Shown here: positions 45,877 through 56,709 of the stretch, in pieces
Layout: each line of letters starts with the position of its first letter
Numbering within the stretch: position 1 is the stretch's first letter
NCBI RefSeq assembly: GCF_030272615.1
Contig: NC_081405.1
Location: 25,872,272-25,936,271, forward strand
Direction of reading: 5' to 3'
Length of the DNA: 64,000 bases
Source: Cryptomeria japonica
Taxonomy: Eukaryota; Streptophyta; Pinopsida; Cupressales; Cupressaceae
Notes under the pieces: model-generated
Told to the model about the DNA's origin: nothing
Seen by the model: the letters and a program-made list of their open reading frames with translations, nothing else
Database searches by the model: none
Position numbers and translations under genes: made by a program

Positions 45877-45906
45877 GCTATTAGGCTTCTAAAAATAGAG
45901 GACCAG

Positions 45907-45918
45907 GCTTTGATACCA
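45907..45918 (-). other. Primer binding site of element D
   Basis: The minus strand reads TGGTATCAAAGC two bases after the 5' LTR. This is a one-base variant of the standard copia initiator-tRNA site. Confidence 0.85.
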
Positions 45919-45920
45919 AT

Positions 45921-46746
45921 TGTTAGGGTTCCCACAGATACTGAGAGGGGGGGGGGGTGAATCAGTATCTGACCGGTTATGAAATTTTCTTAAAACTAAA
46001 TATACAGAATATAAAGTAACAGTATACCAGTATGCAAGAATTAATGCAAATAATAGAATCAAAAGCATCCACATGAAAAGAACACCATAACACAAGATGT
46101 TTTATGAGGAAACCCGGTGTGGGAAAAACCTCAGTGGGATTTGTGACCCACAATCTTCACTTACTGGCCAATAAGAGAATATTACTTACACTAGGGGCCT
46201 GCACATGCAAGAAGGCCAACTGCCTAGAGCTCACTGCTCAACAAGAAGTCACACTGACTTACAATGAGGATTTACATAAATCCAATATTCTGTACTACTT
46301 TACAATAGCATCTTCAATGCCAAATTCAGTACTGGTTCTTGCTCTGTTCTTTACATATACCCTTGACCTACAATTCACACATTAGGTCTGCCTCATAATT
46401 TATTTATTACTTTCTATCCATATCCCACAAATGCCTACAATGATCTCTTTTATATACAAGAGTCATTTTACAATTTGCCAAGTCGGCTTACAATGATAAA
46501 CAAAATATTACATATCAAAAATCTTGTTGGCCTCTGTGTCGGTATACATATTTCCTTCTGTGTTGGTGTACATCTTTTGTGCCAATGCCGGTGTAGATTG
46601 ATTTTGTTGATGCTAGAGCACTGTTTTGTTTGAGTAATGCTTTGCTGGTATAATGTCTTGCCGGTGCCATAGGATTGCAAGGTTGCCATCAATGACAAAA
46701 CCTTCAATCACACGCAATGTCTCATTGGAGTGTCCATATGCCAACA
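45921..46746 (-). mobile_element. Element D 5' LTR (826 bp, minus strand)
   Basis: Read on the minus strand it starts TGTTGGCATATGGACACTCC and ends ...gggaaccctaaca. Near the end it has 'gattcaccccccccc' and 'tctcagtat', the group signature. Relative to the other copy it holds an extra segment of about 40 bases near 46405-46450, which accounts for the length difference. Confidence 0.9.
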
Positions 46747-46751
46747 GTCTC

Positions 46752-49575
46752 ACTCTGCAATTCAAGAATGGAGTTTGCAGAATCAAAGGTAAAGATGGTA
46801 AATTGGTAGCCACCGGCATGCAAACTAAAGGTAACCTATTTCATCTAAATGCAAATATAAGTACATGTCTTATGGCTAAGCTTGATGATAGCTGGATATG
46901 GCATAGGAGATTCTGCCATGTGAACTTTGATAACATTGTGAAGGCTAGTAAGATCAAGGCAATTAGAGGGTTGTCGGTGCTAAGCAAACCAGATAATACC
47001 TTGTGTAGAGAATGTCAATTGGAGAAAATGTCTTCCTCAACCTTTAAAGGTAAATCTTTCACTGTTGACAACTTGCTTGATCTTGTGCATATTGATTTAT
47101 GTGGTCCCATGAAAACTAGAAGTGTGCAGGGTGATAGGTACTTCATGATTCTCACTGATGACTGCTCAAGAATGATGTGGGTCACATTCTTGAAAGACAA
47201 GTCTGAAGCTTTTGAGAAATTCAAAGCTTTCAGAGCATTAGTGGAGAAGGAAAGTGGTAAAAGGATCAAATGTCTCGAGACTAATCAAGTAGGGGAATTC
47301 ACTTCCAGTGAATTCAACAAGTATTGTGAAGAATTTGGCATCAAGAGACAACTGTCTGCCCCCCAGACTCCATAGCAGAATGGCCTAGTAGAGAGGAATA
47401 ACCAAACTGTGGTTGAAGCAGCTAGAACCATGTTGATCCAAGGAAAGGTTGCTCACACCTTTTGGAGAGAAGCGGTGAGCACTGCAGTCTACACTATGAA
47501 CCGGGTACTCATCAAAAAGGGTAAGGACAAAACTCCTTGAGTATTGGACCGGTAAGACACCTGTGGTTAACTACTTTAAGGTATTTGGTAGCAAATGTTA
47601 CATCAAGAGGAGTGAACATCAAGGCAAATTTGAAGCTAAATGTGATGAGGGAATATTTCTAGGATATTCCACCAAGAGTAAAGCTTTCAAGTGCTACAAC
47701 AATAGGACTCTGAGAATTATGGAAAGCATCAATGTAAGAGTTGATGAATCCTCTAAGAAGACTGAGGAAACCGGCAGTGAGCAAGCTGTAAATGAACCGG
47801 TTGCAACTTTCTAGGAACCGGTTGTCAGTCAGCCGAGTACTAGTATCAGTGTTCCTGAACTGGTGAATGCTGATACTGATGAGGATGAAGATGAAGAAGA
47901 AAAACAAAAAGAACTAGTTAAGACCATTCCTCGGTATGTCAAGTTGAATCATGATCCCAAGTAGATCATAGGTGATAAGGATGCAAGAATCCTTACCAGA
48001 AGAAATATCAGAGAAAACTCATGTATGATCTCTGAATTTGAGCCTAAGTCATTCAAAGAGGCTCATAAAGATGAAGATTGGATCAAAGCAATGGAAGAAG
48101 AACTTGACCAGATAGAGAAAAATGGTACATGGTCCTTGGTACCCAAACCAGAGCATAAAAATGTCATTGGCACCAAATGGGTGTTCAAAAATAAATTGAA
48201 TGAGGATGGCACAGTTATTAGGAATAAAGCCAGACTAGTATGCAAAGGATATGCTCAAGAAGAAGGTGAAGACTATGGGGAAACCTTTTCTCCTATAGCT
48301 AGATTGGAAGGAGTTTGTATGCTTCTTGCATATGCATCTTTTAAGAGGTTTAAGGTATATCAAATGGATGTAAAATCTGCATTCCTAAATGGTGTATTTG
48401 AAGAGGAGGTGTATATTGAGCAATTGGATGGGTTTTCCCTATCTGAAGACAGTGACATGGTATGTAAGCTACATAAAGCATTATATGGTCTAAAGCAAGC
48501 ACCTAGGGTATGGTATGAGTGCCTACATTCCCATCTTGTGAAGATTGGATTTGAGAGAACAAGTGAAGATAGCAATATCTACTTGAAGTCTAAAGGAGAT
48601 CAGATTCTGATTTGTGAAGTTTTTGTTGATGACATCATCTTTGGTGGAGATGACAAGATGAGTTGTGAGTTTGCTGATGAGATGAAGAAAGAATTTGAGA
48701 TGTCACTCATAGGGGAGATTAAGTTCTTCATTGGACTATAGATCCAGTAGATGGAAGATGGAATCTTTATCACTCAGTCCAAATATGTCAAAGAGGTACT
48801 GAAGACCTTTGGCATGGAAGATAGAAAACCGGTTGGTACACCGATGGTGACCGGCTGCAAATTGACAAAAGAGGATGATTCCGCACTGGTTGATGAGAAG
48901 GAATACTGATCAATGATTGGTAAGTTGCATTATGTAGTGCATAGGAGACTGGATATTGCACATGCAGTTGGCATTACTGCAAGGTTCCAGAAGAGTCCAA
49001 GAGAATCCCACTTGATTGCAGTCAAGTGGATTCTTAGGTATTTGAAGGGAACAATTGACTATGGATTGTGGTACCCATACAACAATGATTTCAATCTAAA
49101 AATGTTCACAGATGCTGATTGGGCAAGTAATGTGGATGACCAAAAGAGCACAACCGGTGGTGCATTCTTTCTCGGTGGTAGACTAGTCTCATGGATGAGT
49201 AAAAAGTAGAGTTGTATCTCTCAGTCTCCAGCAAAAGCAGAGTATGTTGCAGCTTTTATGAACTGCACTCAGACAATTTGGATGAAGCATGTACTGGAAG
49301 GCTTTAAGATCCCTGTATCTGAACCGATAAGTATATTCTATGATAACACAAGTGCTATCAATATATCTAAGAATCCAGTCTTACATTCTAGAACCAAGTA
49401 TTTTGAGCTTAAGTATCATTTCTTGAGGGAAAAGGTTCAGAATAGGGAGATTGCACTCGAACATGTTTCTAGTAAGGAGCAGTTAGCAAACATATTCACC
49501 AAGCCTCTCCCAAAGACAACATTTGTGCATTTGAGAGGTGAATTAGGGGTATTGCCCCTTCAAGAGGTGAACTAA
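46752..49575 (+). pseudogene. Element B integrase, RT and RNase H
   Basis: After element D the frame resumes as TLQFKNGVCRIKGKDGK. Integrase follows, with H-H-C-C (WHRRFCHVNF, LCREC), the first Asp (LVHIDLCGP) and the Glu (QNGLVERNNQ). The second Asp region reads ETNQVGEF instead of the family's TDNGGEF, so the catalytic Asp is Asn. A TAG precedes QNG, and a frameshift lies near 47540. RT runs through GTKWVFKNKLNEDG, YQMDVKSAFLNG, LYGLKQAPRVWY and FVDDIIFGG (YVDD variant). RNase H has FTDADWAS, KAEYVAA and YDNTSAINISKNPVLHSRTK. The C-terminus is LGVLPLQEVN. Confidence 0.9.
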
Positions 49576-49766
49576 AAGTAATTGTTCCACATCAGTCAGG
49601 TATTATAACGACAAATTTTTGGTTGATTGATGTGTTGAAGGATACTACTCCTCAGGGGGAGCAGCATGATGGAACCGAGATGCTTGTACCTCCACTTTGG
49701 CATTGTTGTCAAAGGGGGAGAAGGAGTGAAGCAAGAAGATATCTTCTGTATATTGCCATCAATGCC

Positions 49767-49778
49767 AAAGGGGGAGAT
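49767..49778 (+). other. Polypurine tract of element B
   Basis: 'aaagggggagat' directly abuts the 3' LTR. A second, near-identical tract, 'caaagggggagaagg', lies 55-60 bases upstream at about 49709-49723. The tract primes plus-strand DNA synthesis. Confidence 0.88.
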
Positions 49779-51422
49779 TGTTGGAATTATGTGAACCAGC
49801 ATGGCATTATGTAAACCAGCATGAAGACATAATGATATTGTATGTTGTCATTGATGTCAATATGAGACATAGTGTGAACTGGCACATGTGATAGGTGAAG
49901 AGAGAGAGGAACCGACATATGTATGAACCGGTCTATATGCCAAAGTGAAGCAGCATAGTTGTTCAAGGTGAACCGACATGTAGTTATAGGAACTGACACA
50001 TGGAAGCATTGTATGACTACCGGTTGGTAGATAGCTTCCACTTCGAGGTTTCCGATTGGAGTACCTTAATTTTGTGTGACTCAATCGGTGATCCTTGTGT
50101 GATGAGTTAGTAGTATGATGGAGGACAGATCGTGTTGCCATGTAAGCTCTATGTGTGTAAAGGATCTTGCATGAAGATGACTATTCCTATCCACCTCGGG
50201 AATGTGCAAAGTTTGTCAAACAGTGATAACGCATGATGGGTTATCAGCTGCCATGAAAACAATGGATAATAGAAAATGGACAATGTCTTGAGATTGATTC
50301 AAGATTGTTGCATTTAATGCAACATGATTCAATGGTCAGGATTGAACCGTTTGAATTGCTTAACCTAACAGGTTTAGGGTTTAGGGTTTTTGCTACCAAC
50401 TTGTATGTTTCCTTTAAGGTCAAAGTTGGATTTCTTTCTAAGGTTGTTGGCAAAAGTTGTGAAGTGTGTATCCAAGGAAAGTGATACGTGATTCTTGCCA
50501 GACCAAAGGAGAGAAGAGATACCTGCAAAGTGAATGTGCATAAAGAAAAAAGGAGCCTAAATGGATCTGCATTAACATTGAGTGTTGTTAATAGATCATT
50601 ATAATACTTGTTGATCTCTAACCACTTCAATAGTTGTAAAATCCCCTAACAGGGTAGCCTTAACTTGCTTGATTCAAAATCCCTTAAATCGGGTGGTCTT
50701 AACCGGCTTGATTCAAATCCCTTAAATCGGGTGGTCTTAACCAGCTTGATTCAAATCCCTTAACCGGGTAACTCAAGGCTAATGAGTTCTAAGAAGCTAG
50801 AGAAGCTTAGGAGATCCTTTCAACTATTGAGTTCTTGAAATCCTCTAATGAGGTGACCCTAATGGGTTTAACCCTTAACCGAGTGATTCCTAACAGGATC
50901 GGTTCCTACCAGAACCTATTGTAATGTCCTTAACTAGACAAGGCTCCTAACAGAGCAGACTTCTAAAGAGTTCAAAAAGCAACTTGTGGGTATTCATCCC
51001 CACCATGGTTTTTTCTAGTTGGGTTTCCATGTGAAAATATGTGTGTCATGTGAAATGCTTTTGTCTTGTGATGCTTTGTTTTATCTATTAAGAACATGAA
51101 GGTTCTATGTTTTATGCCTATCTATAAAACATATTGAACTCACTATTGTGAAGATCTAACGAATAAGTTTACTTGTTTATGCACAAGAATATAATGATAC
51201 TGTAGTATTGAGCTAAGAGGAAAGCTTATTGAGTGATCGGTTCATGACTGACTGAGTTATACTGGATGTTACTGGTTGCACTTTGTTTTACCGGTATCCC
51301 TGTTTGTTAGTCATTTAGAGTATTTGTTGTCAAACCGGTTTTGGACTGTATTATGTTGGTACTTATTCACCCCCCCCCTCTTAGTATCAGTTTGGTACAA
51401 GGTATTCATCATTGAGTTATCA
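49779..51422 (+). mobile_element. Element B 3' LTR (1,644 bp)
   Basis: Homologous from end to end to the 5' LTR at 15234. It differs by many transitions and by repeat copy number: one extra unit of about 38 bases with 'aaatcgggtggtcttaacc' at about 50680-50760. A 'cttaaccgggtatccc' stretch found in the 5' LTR near 16300 is missing. It ends ...gagttatca and is followed by the TSD gtagc. Confidence 0.92.
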
Positions 51423-51427
51423 GTAGC

Positions 51428-51839
51428 ATTTAACATTTCAAGACATGATCTGGAATACAATAGAGACATGGATGAATTTAAGGCAAACTTTGTGAGAATA
51501 TTGTAGCAAGGCACTGGAAGATACAAAGGTAAGTTACCTCTGAAGTGTCTTTCTTGTGGTAGAATGTGACATTATGCTTCTCACCACACTTACAAGGAGG
51601 ACTATAAGAGACCAGATGATGATGAGAAAAAAAATAAAACTAAAAGAAGTAACTTGAATAGAAGAAATAAAAAGGGCTTATGTTCTATAGAGGAACACTA
51701 ATCTAAAGATGAACTTGATGATGACTCAAATGAAGAATCCTTATATTAGGCAATTGAAGAAAAGAATAATAGATTATAGAAATCAGAAGATGAGAAAATA
51801 GTTAAGATTGCATTGCAAGCAAAAATAGAACCAAATATA
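51428..51839 (+). pseudogene. Element A gag, second part
   Basis: Directly after the second gtagc copy (51423-51427) the protein continues as FNISRHDLEYNRDMDEFKAN, then GTGRYKGKLPLKCLSCGRM and HYASHHTYKE. The last is a knuckle whose glycine and final cysteine are lost. An acidic linker with stops leads to IALQAKIEPNI. Here element C is inserted (TSD atata, 51835-51839), and the frame resumes at 56487. Confidence 0.8.
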
Positions 51840-52115
51840 TGTTGATATGTGGCAACTGATCAACAAAATATTGTACACTCAGCACACATGTTATAAGAGG
51901 ATGGGATGTTTAAGGCATCGAGAGGTTGATGTACCATTTTTGTTGGATCATAAGAAAGATTGGACGACTGTGTATGGTGGATGCAACCCATTATGGGTGA
52001 ACCACGTTAAATCTCTATGTTATCTGTGTCCTATTTTATTTCTTTATCTTTTGTATTTAAATCTGCATATAATTATTAGTTCATATTTTCTTCGGATCTG
52101 CTTGAAACCCTAACA
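51840..52115 (+). mobile_element. Element C 5' LTR (276 bp)
   Basis: It runs TGTTGATATGTGG to ...tgaaaccctaaca. It shares 'gaggttgatgtaccattttt' and the sequence to its end with 56186-56481. The first 60-70 bases of the two LTRs differ strongly. Confidence 0.85.
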
Positions 52116-52117
52116 AT

Positions 52118-52129
52118 TGGTATCAGAGC
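52118..52129 (+). other. Primer binding site of element C
   Basis: TGGTATCAGAGC, two bases after the LTR. Confidence 0.9.
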
Positions 52130-52194
52130 GAGGTTTTCTGTAAGTTGGCAGGACTCTCAGATTTGAGTGGGAGAAATTGAGGGTTCCAAATTCA

Positions 52195-53020
52195 AGGTAA
52201 AAAAGTTTAACAACTAGAATTATCAGTTATGGAAAATGCATATGGAGGATTACCTGTATCAACAGGATTTGTGGCGGCCGTTGAAAGGAAAGGCAAAGAA
52301 AGGGACCACAATGTCAGACAAAGAGTGGGACATTTTAGATAGAAAGGCACTAGGATCCATTCGATTGTGCCTTGCATTGTCTGTAGCTTTCAATATAATA
52401 GAAGCAAAAACGATTGTAGATTTGATGATGACATTAGCTAAGTTGTATGAGAAACTCTTGGCTTCGAATAAGGTATTTCTTATGAAGTGTTTGTTTAATT
52501 TGAAAATAAGTGAGGGAGGATCTATAGTGGAGCACTTAAATGAATTTAATATAATTACCAGTCAATTGTCTTTGGTAAAAATTACTTTTGTAGAAGAGGT
52601 TAGGGCTCTCTTGATTTTATGTTCTTTGCCAGAAAGCTGGAATAGCTTGGTTATGGCTGTAAGTAACTTTGTCTTTGGTAAAAATACTTTGGTATTTGAT
52701 GATATTGTTGGTGTTATCTTAAGCAAGGAAATGCAAAGGAAAAGCACAGGTGAGACTCTAACATCATCAAGTGTTTTGAATGTGGAGAATAGAGGAAGAT
52801 CAAAGGAAAGAGGAAAAGGCCCTTGGAATGAGAAGTACGAGGGAAGTCAAAGAAAGGACGCTCTCAATCTAGAGGAAACAAAGATTGCTGGTATTGTGGA
52901 AAGCCTAGTCATCTAAAGAAAGATTGTTGGTCTTAGAAAAACAAAGGAGGAAAAAATGAAAATGATAGTAAGGAAGCTAATATTGCAAGTCATACTTTAC
53001 AAGATTCTTTAATCTTATAT
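52195..53020 (+). pseudogene. Element C gag
   Basis: Gag runs through NYQLWKMHMEDYLYQQDLW, DRKALGSIRLCLALSV, FNLKISEGGSIVEHLNEFN and LLILCSLPESWNSLVMAVSN, all typical of TNT1-like UBN2 gag. Near 52885 the frame shifts to give the knuckle CWYCGKPSHLKKDCW, where the Gly before His is Ser. A TAG near 52936 follows. The start codon has been lost or lies in the damaged stretch near 52200-52236. Confidence 0.85.
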
Positions 53021-56000
53021 TTGGATAATGTTAATGATTCCTGGGTAATAGATTCTGGGGCTTCATTTCATGCTACACCCCATAGAAAATATTTTCTAGA
53101 TTATGTTCAAGGTGATTTTGGACAGGTATATTTGGGTGATGATGAGCCCTATAAAATTGTTGGAAAAGGAAAGATAAAGATCAAGTTGCAGAATGGAAAT
53201 GACTAGTTTCTGCAGGAGGTTAGACATGTTCCTAATTTAAGAAGAAATTTAATTTCTGCAGGGCAACTAGGTAGTGAAGGTTGCATAGTTACCTTCTTAG
53301 ACAGTATCTAGAAGGTCACTAAAGGATCATTAGTAGTAGATAAAGGTGTGAAGGTAGGCACATTATATCTGTGTACTGGTAACACTTACTCTACCCTATC
53401 TGCTATATATAAAGTTACTATAGGGACAACAACAATAGATGTTGCAAGAACAAATTCGATAATGTGGCACCATAGGCTTGGGCACATGAGTGAGAAAGGG
53501 ATGAACATACTTCATTCCAAAAATCTATTGCTAGGACTAAAGAAGATTGATTTAGAATTTTGTGAAAACTGTGTTTATGGTAAACAGAAAAGAGTCAGAT
53601 TTCTCAAGGTTGGGAAAGAGAAGAAGAGTGAGAAGTTAGAGTTTGTGCATTCAGATGTATGGGGACCAACTCAGGTATCATCTCTTGGTGGCTCTTATTA
53701 TTATGTTATTTTTATTGATGACTCAACCAGAAAACCATGGGTATATTTTCTAAAACAAAAATAAGATGTTTTTGAAACTTTTAAGAAATGGAAAGCTTTG
53801 GTTGAGAATGAGACAGGAAGAAAGTTGAAGTGTCTCAGATCAGATAATGGAGGTGAGTATTGCAGGAAAGCATTTGAAGATTATTTCTTCTTAAATGGGT
53901 TTCAAAAGTAGAAGACAGTTCCAGGAACTCCACAGAAAAATGGTGTGTCAGCCAGAATGAATAGGACTATCATGGAACACGCGAGGAGCATGAGATTGCA
54001 TGTTGGATTGCCCTTATCTTTTTGGGCAGATGTTATACATATTGTTGTCTATTTAATAAATAGAGAACCTTCAAACCCTTTGGATGGTGGTATTCTAGAG
54101 GAGGCATGGACTGGTAAGTAAATTATTCTTTTTTGAAAACCTTTGGTTGTGAAGCTTTTGTCCATATTGATAAAGAAAACAAAACCAAGCTTGATGCTAA
54201 ATCTCAGAAATGTACCTTCATTGGATATGGGATAGATGAATATGGCTATCAATTATGGGATTTTGAAAATAAGAAAATAATTAGAAGTAGAGATGTTATA
54301 TTCAATGAGAAGGTTATGTATAAAGAACAGATGCAGGAAAAGAAGCATGAACAGGACAAACAAGAATATGTGGTGTTGGATGAGATTCCTGAAAATGAAA
54401 TGCCACAAGTACCTGATGCTCAGCAATAACAGATTGTCCCACAATATACTGCAAGTATTAGATGTTCTATGAGGTCAAGTAGACCCCCTAAAATATTTTC
54501 TCCTTCTTTGTATTCTATTTTATTAACTGATTCTGGTGAACCAGAAGAATATGAAGAAGCAATGCAGGTGGATGCCAAACATCAGTGGGAGCTAGGCATG
54601 AAAGAGGAGATGGACTCCTTGATAAAAAAATAAGACTTGGGACTTAGTCCCTTTACCTGTAGAAAAAAGAGCCTTGCCTAACAAATGGGTTTATCGGCTG
54701 AAGGAGGAGGAAGGAGGTCAGAAAAGATATAAGGCCAAACTTGTGGTAAAAGGTTTTGCATAGAAAAAGGGTATAGATTATGATGAAATATTTTCTCTGG
54801 TTGTAAAAATGACTTCAATTAGAACTGTACTTAGTCTTGTGGCTGCAGATGATTTACATCTTGAACAATTAGATGTCAAAACAACTTTTTTCCATGGAGA
54901 TTTGGAGGAGGAAATTTACATGTTGCAACCACAAGGATATGAGGTCAAAGGTAAGGAGAACTTGGTGTGCAGGTTGAAGAAAAGTTTGTATGGCCTAAAG
55001 AAAGCACCTCGACAATGGTACTTAAAATTTGATAGTTTCATGGCTAAACACCGTTATCATAGATGTCATTCTAATCATTGTGTATATTTTAAGAGATTGG
55101 ATAATGGCAGTTATATTATCCTGTTGCTTTATGTTGATGATATTCTTGTTGATGGGTCTAACATGCAACATATAAATCATCTTAAATAGAAATTAGCCAG
55201 GTCATTTGCTATGAAGGATTTGGGTGCAGCTAAGAAAATTCTTGGTATGAGGATTACAGGGGACAGGAAAAATAGAACCTTGAATTTGTCCCAAAGCAAG
55301 TATATAAAGGTGTTGAAAAGATTTAACATGCAGGATGAAAAAGTAGTTAGTACACCTTTGGCTAGTCATTTCAAATTGACTAAGGAGATGTGCCCAAAGG
55401 CATAGGAAGAGGTAAATAAAATGTCTAACATCCTGTATTCATCAACTGTTGGTAGTCTGATGTATGCAATGGTTTGCACAAGACCAGATATTGCACATGC
55501 AGTGGGAGTTGTGAGCAGGTTTATGAGTAATCCAGGTATGAAACATTGGAATACTGTGAAATGGATTCTTTGGTATTTGAAAGGAACTACTACAAAGGCA
55601 TTATGTTTCCAAGGATCTAATGCTGCTCTGAGTGGATTTTTGACTCTGATCTGGCAGGTGATATTGATTCATGGAGGAGTACTACAAAGTATGTTTTTAC
55701 TATAGGGGGAACTATAGTCAGTTGGATTTTTAGGCTACAAAAGGTTGTTGCACTTTCAACCACTAAAGCTGAGTATGTTGCTACTACAAAAGCCAGCAAG
55801 GAGATGATTTGGTTACAATATTTTCTGGAGGAATTGGGTCAGACACAGGAGGATCACCCATTATATACTGATAGCTAGAATGCCATTCATCTTGCGAAGA
55901 ACTCTACTTTTCATTCAAGGACAAAGCACATTCATCTTAGGTACCACTTCATCTGGACTATTTTGGAGGAGGGTCAGTTACGGCTTGAGAAGATTCACAC

Positions 56001-56088
56001 AAGTGAGAATCCAGTCGATATGTTCATGAAGGCATTTGCACAGGAGAAGCTGATTTATTCATTAGTTTCTGTTGGTCTTCTTGATTGA
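53021..56088 (+). pseudogene. Element C protease, integrase, RT and RNase H
   Basis: Protease WVIDSGASFHATPHRKYF, then integrase zinc part (MWHHRLGHMSEKGMN, CENCVYGKQK), first Asp (FVHSDVWGP), second Asp (LRSDNGGEY) and VSARMNRTIME where the family has VAERMNRT, so the catalytic Glu is Ala. RT follows after a frameshift near 54628 (NKWVYRLKEEEGGQKRYKAK, LEQLDVKTTFFHGDLEEEIY, LYVDDILVDG). RNase H is broken by a frameshift near 55640 and ends AYVATT-type (KAEYVATTKASKEM) and FHSRTKHIHLRYHFI. At least ten TAG stops occur, mostly at positions of Gln or Trp. It is clearly dead. Confidence 0.9.
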
Positions 56089-56174
56089 TAATTATGGAAT
56101 TTATATCAGTCGAGTCCCAGTGTTTTATCCAACGGATGCTGCAAATACAGTGTTGTCGTCTAGTATCAGTCTCC

Positions 56175-56185
56175 AAGTGGGAGAT
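56175..56185 (+). other. Polypurine tract of element C
   Basis: 'aagtgggagat' abutting the 3' LTR, the same tract type as element G. Confidence 0.85.
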
Positions 56186-56481
56186 TGTTGATGAAAACCG
56201 ATATTGTAATAAAACCCTAAAAAGGCTGACTTTGTCTATTGCCCTAAAAATGCATGCTATAAGCGGCTAGGATGCTTAAGGCATAGCGAGGTTGATGTAC
56301 CATTTTTGCTGGATAATAAGAAAGATTGGACGACTGTGTATGGTGGGTGTAACCCATTCTAGGTGAACCACATTAAATCTCTATGTTATCTGTATCATGT
56401 TTTATTTCTTTATGTTTTGTATTTAAATTTTCATATAATTGTTAGTTCATATTTGCTTCGGATCTGCTTGAAACCCTAAAA
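56186..56481 (+). mobile_element. Element C 3' LTR (296 bp)
   Basis: It runs TGTTGATGAAAACC to ...gaaaccctaaaa, the last bases being AA instead of CA, and is followed by the TSD atata. Confidence 0.85.
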
Positions 56482-56486
56482 ATATA

Positions 56487-56510
56487 TGGATCATTGATTT
56501 TAGATGTTCA
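56487..56510 (+). pseudogene. Element A protease stub
   Basis: The 24 bases between the C and H insertions encode WIIDFRCS. This corresponds to the copia protease motif WIIDSGCS, with S-G changed to F-R, so the active site is lost. It joins in frame to the KIEPNI end of the A gag on the far side of element C. Element H begins at 56511, and the rest of A is not seen in the window. Confidence 0.7.
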
Positions 56511-56704
56511 TGTTAGACAACTAAGATAATTGGTGAATAACTAAGAGGTGGGGGGGGTGAATCAGTTGTTAACAGATTATATAACTATAAGCATTAAAAC
56601 CTTATTACCAGAATATATAAACAAAATACCAGAATAGAAGATATAATAGTTAAGCGCAAATATAATCCACATAACATTTACCAACCATCCACAAAAGATA
56701 ACAC
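56511..56704 (-). mobile_element. Element H: minus-strand copia-type LTR, 3' end part
   Basis: Read on the minus strand this is the LTR end ...gattcaccccccccacctcttag...gtctaaca, of the same group as solo LTR M at 4622-5859. It is inserted in the protease of element A (candidate TSD gttca at 56506-56510; the partner was not found). Solo LTR I interrupts it at 56705-56709, and it resumes at 62745. Confidence 0.75.
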
Positions 56705-56709
56705 CAAGA

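Larger units (their letters stand above)
18189..46746 (-). mobile_element. Element D: non-autonomous copia-type element with novel ORFs
   Basis: D lies on the minus strand between LTRs 45921-46746 and 18189-18973. Flanks are gtctt (18184-18188) and gtctc (46747-46751), a TSD with one mismatch. Removing D restores the reading frame of element B exactly. The primer site (45907-45918) and the polypurine tract with its upstream 'ccatcaatgcc' are those of the Maximus/SIRE type, as in B. The internal region carries two ORFs and none of protease, integrase, RT or RNase H. It was later invaded by E and F. Without them D is about 6.6 kb. Confidence 0.88.
15234..51422 (+). mobile_element. Element B: Maximus/SIRE-type Ty1/copia, full-length but interrupted
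   Basis: Both LTRs, primer site, gag, protease, integrase, RT, RNase H and polypurine tract are present in copia order. The element is bounded by a perfect 5-bp TSD gtagc (15229-15233 and 51423-51427). It spans 36 kb only because element D (with E, F and G inside) sits in it. Without D and one TSD it is about 7.6 kb. The polypurine tract 'aaagggggagat' preceded by 'ccatcaatgcc' is typical of SIRE/Maximus elements. Stops and frameshifts make it non-functional. Confidence 0.92.
51840..56481 (+). mobile_element. Element C: decayed Tork/TNT1-like Ty1/copia retrotransposon
   Basis: Short LTRs (51840-52115 and 56186-56481), primer site, full gag-pol order and polypurine tract, flanked by a perfect TSD atata (51835-51839 and 56482-56486). 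It is inserted at the gag-protease junction of element A: the host frame joins exactly when C and one TSD are removed. The coding region has many TAG stops and several frameshifts. Confidence 0.92.

Noticed and set aside
15234-51422. Reading the 36-kb span as two separate truncated copia elements
   Set aside because: The gtagc TSD at both outer ends and the exact frame join across D show one element with an insertion.
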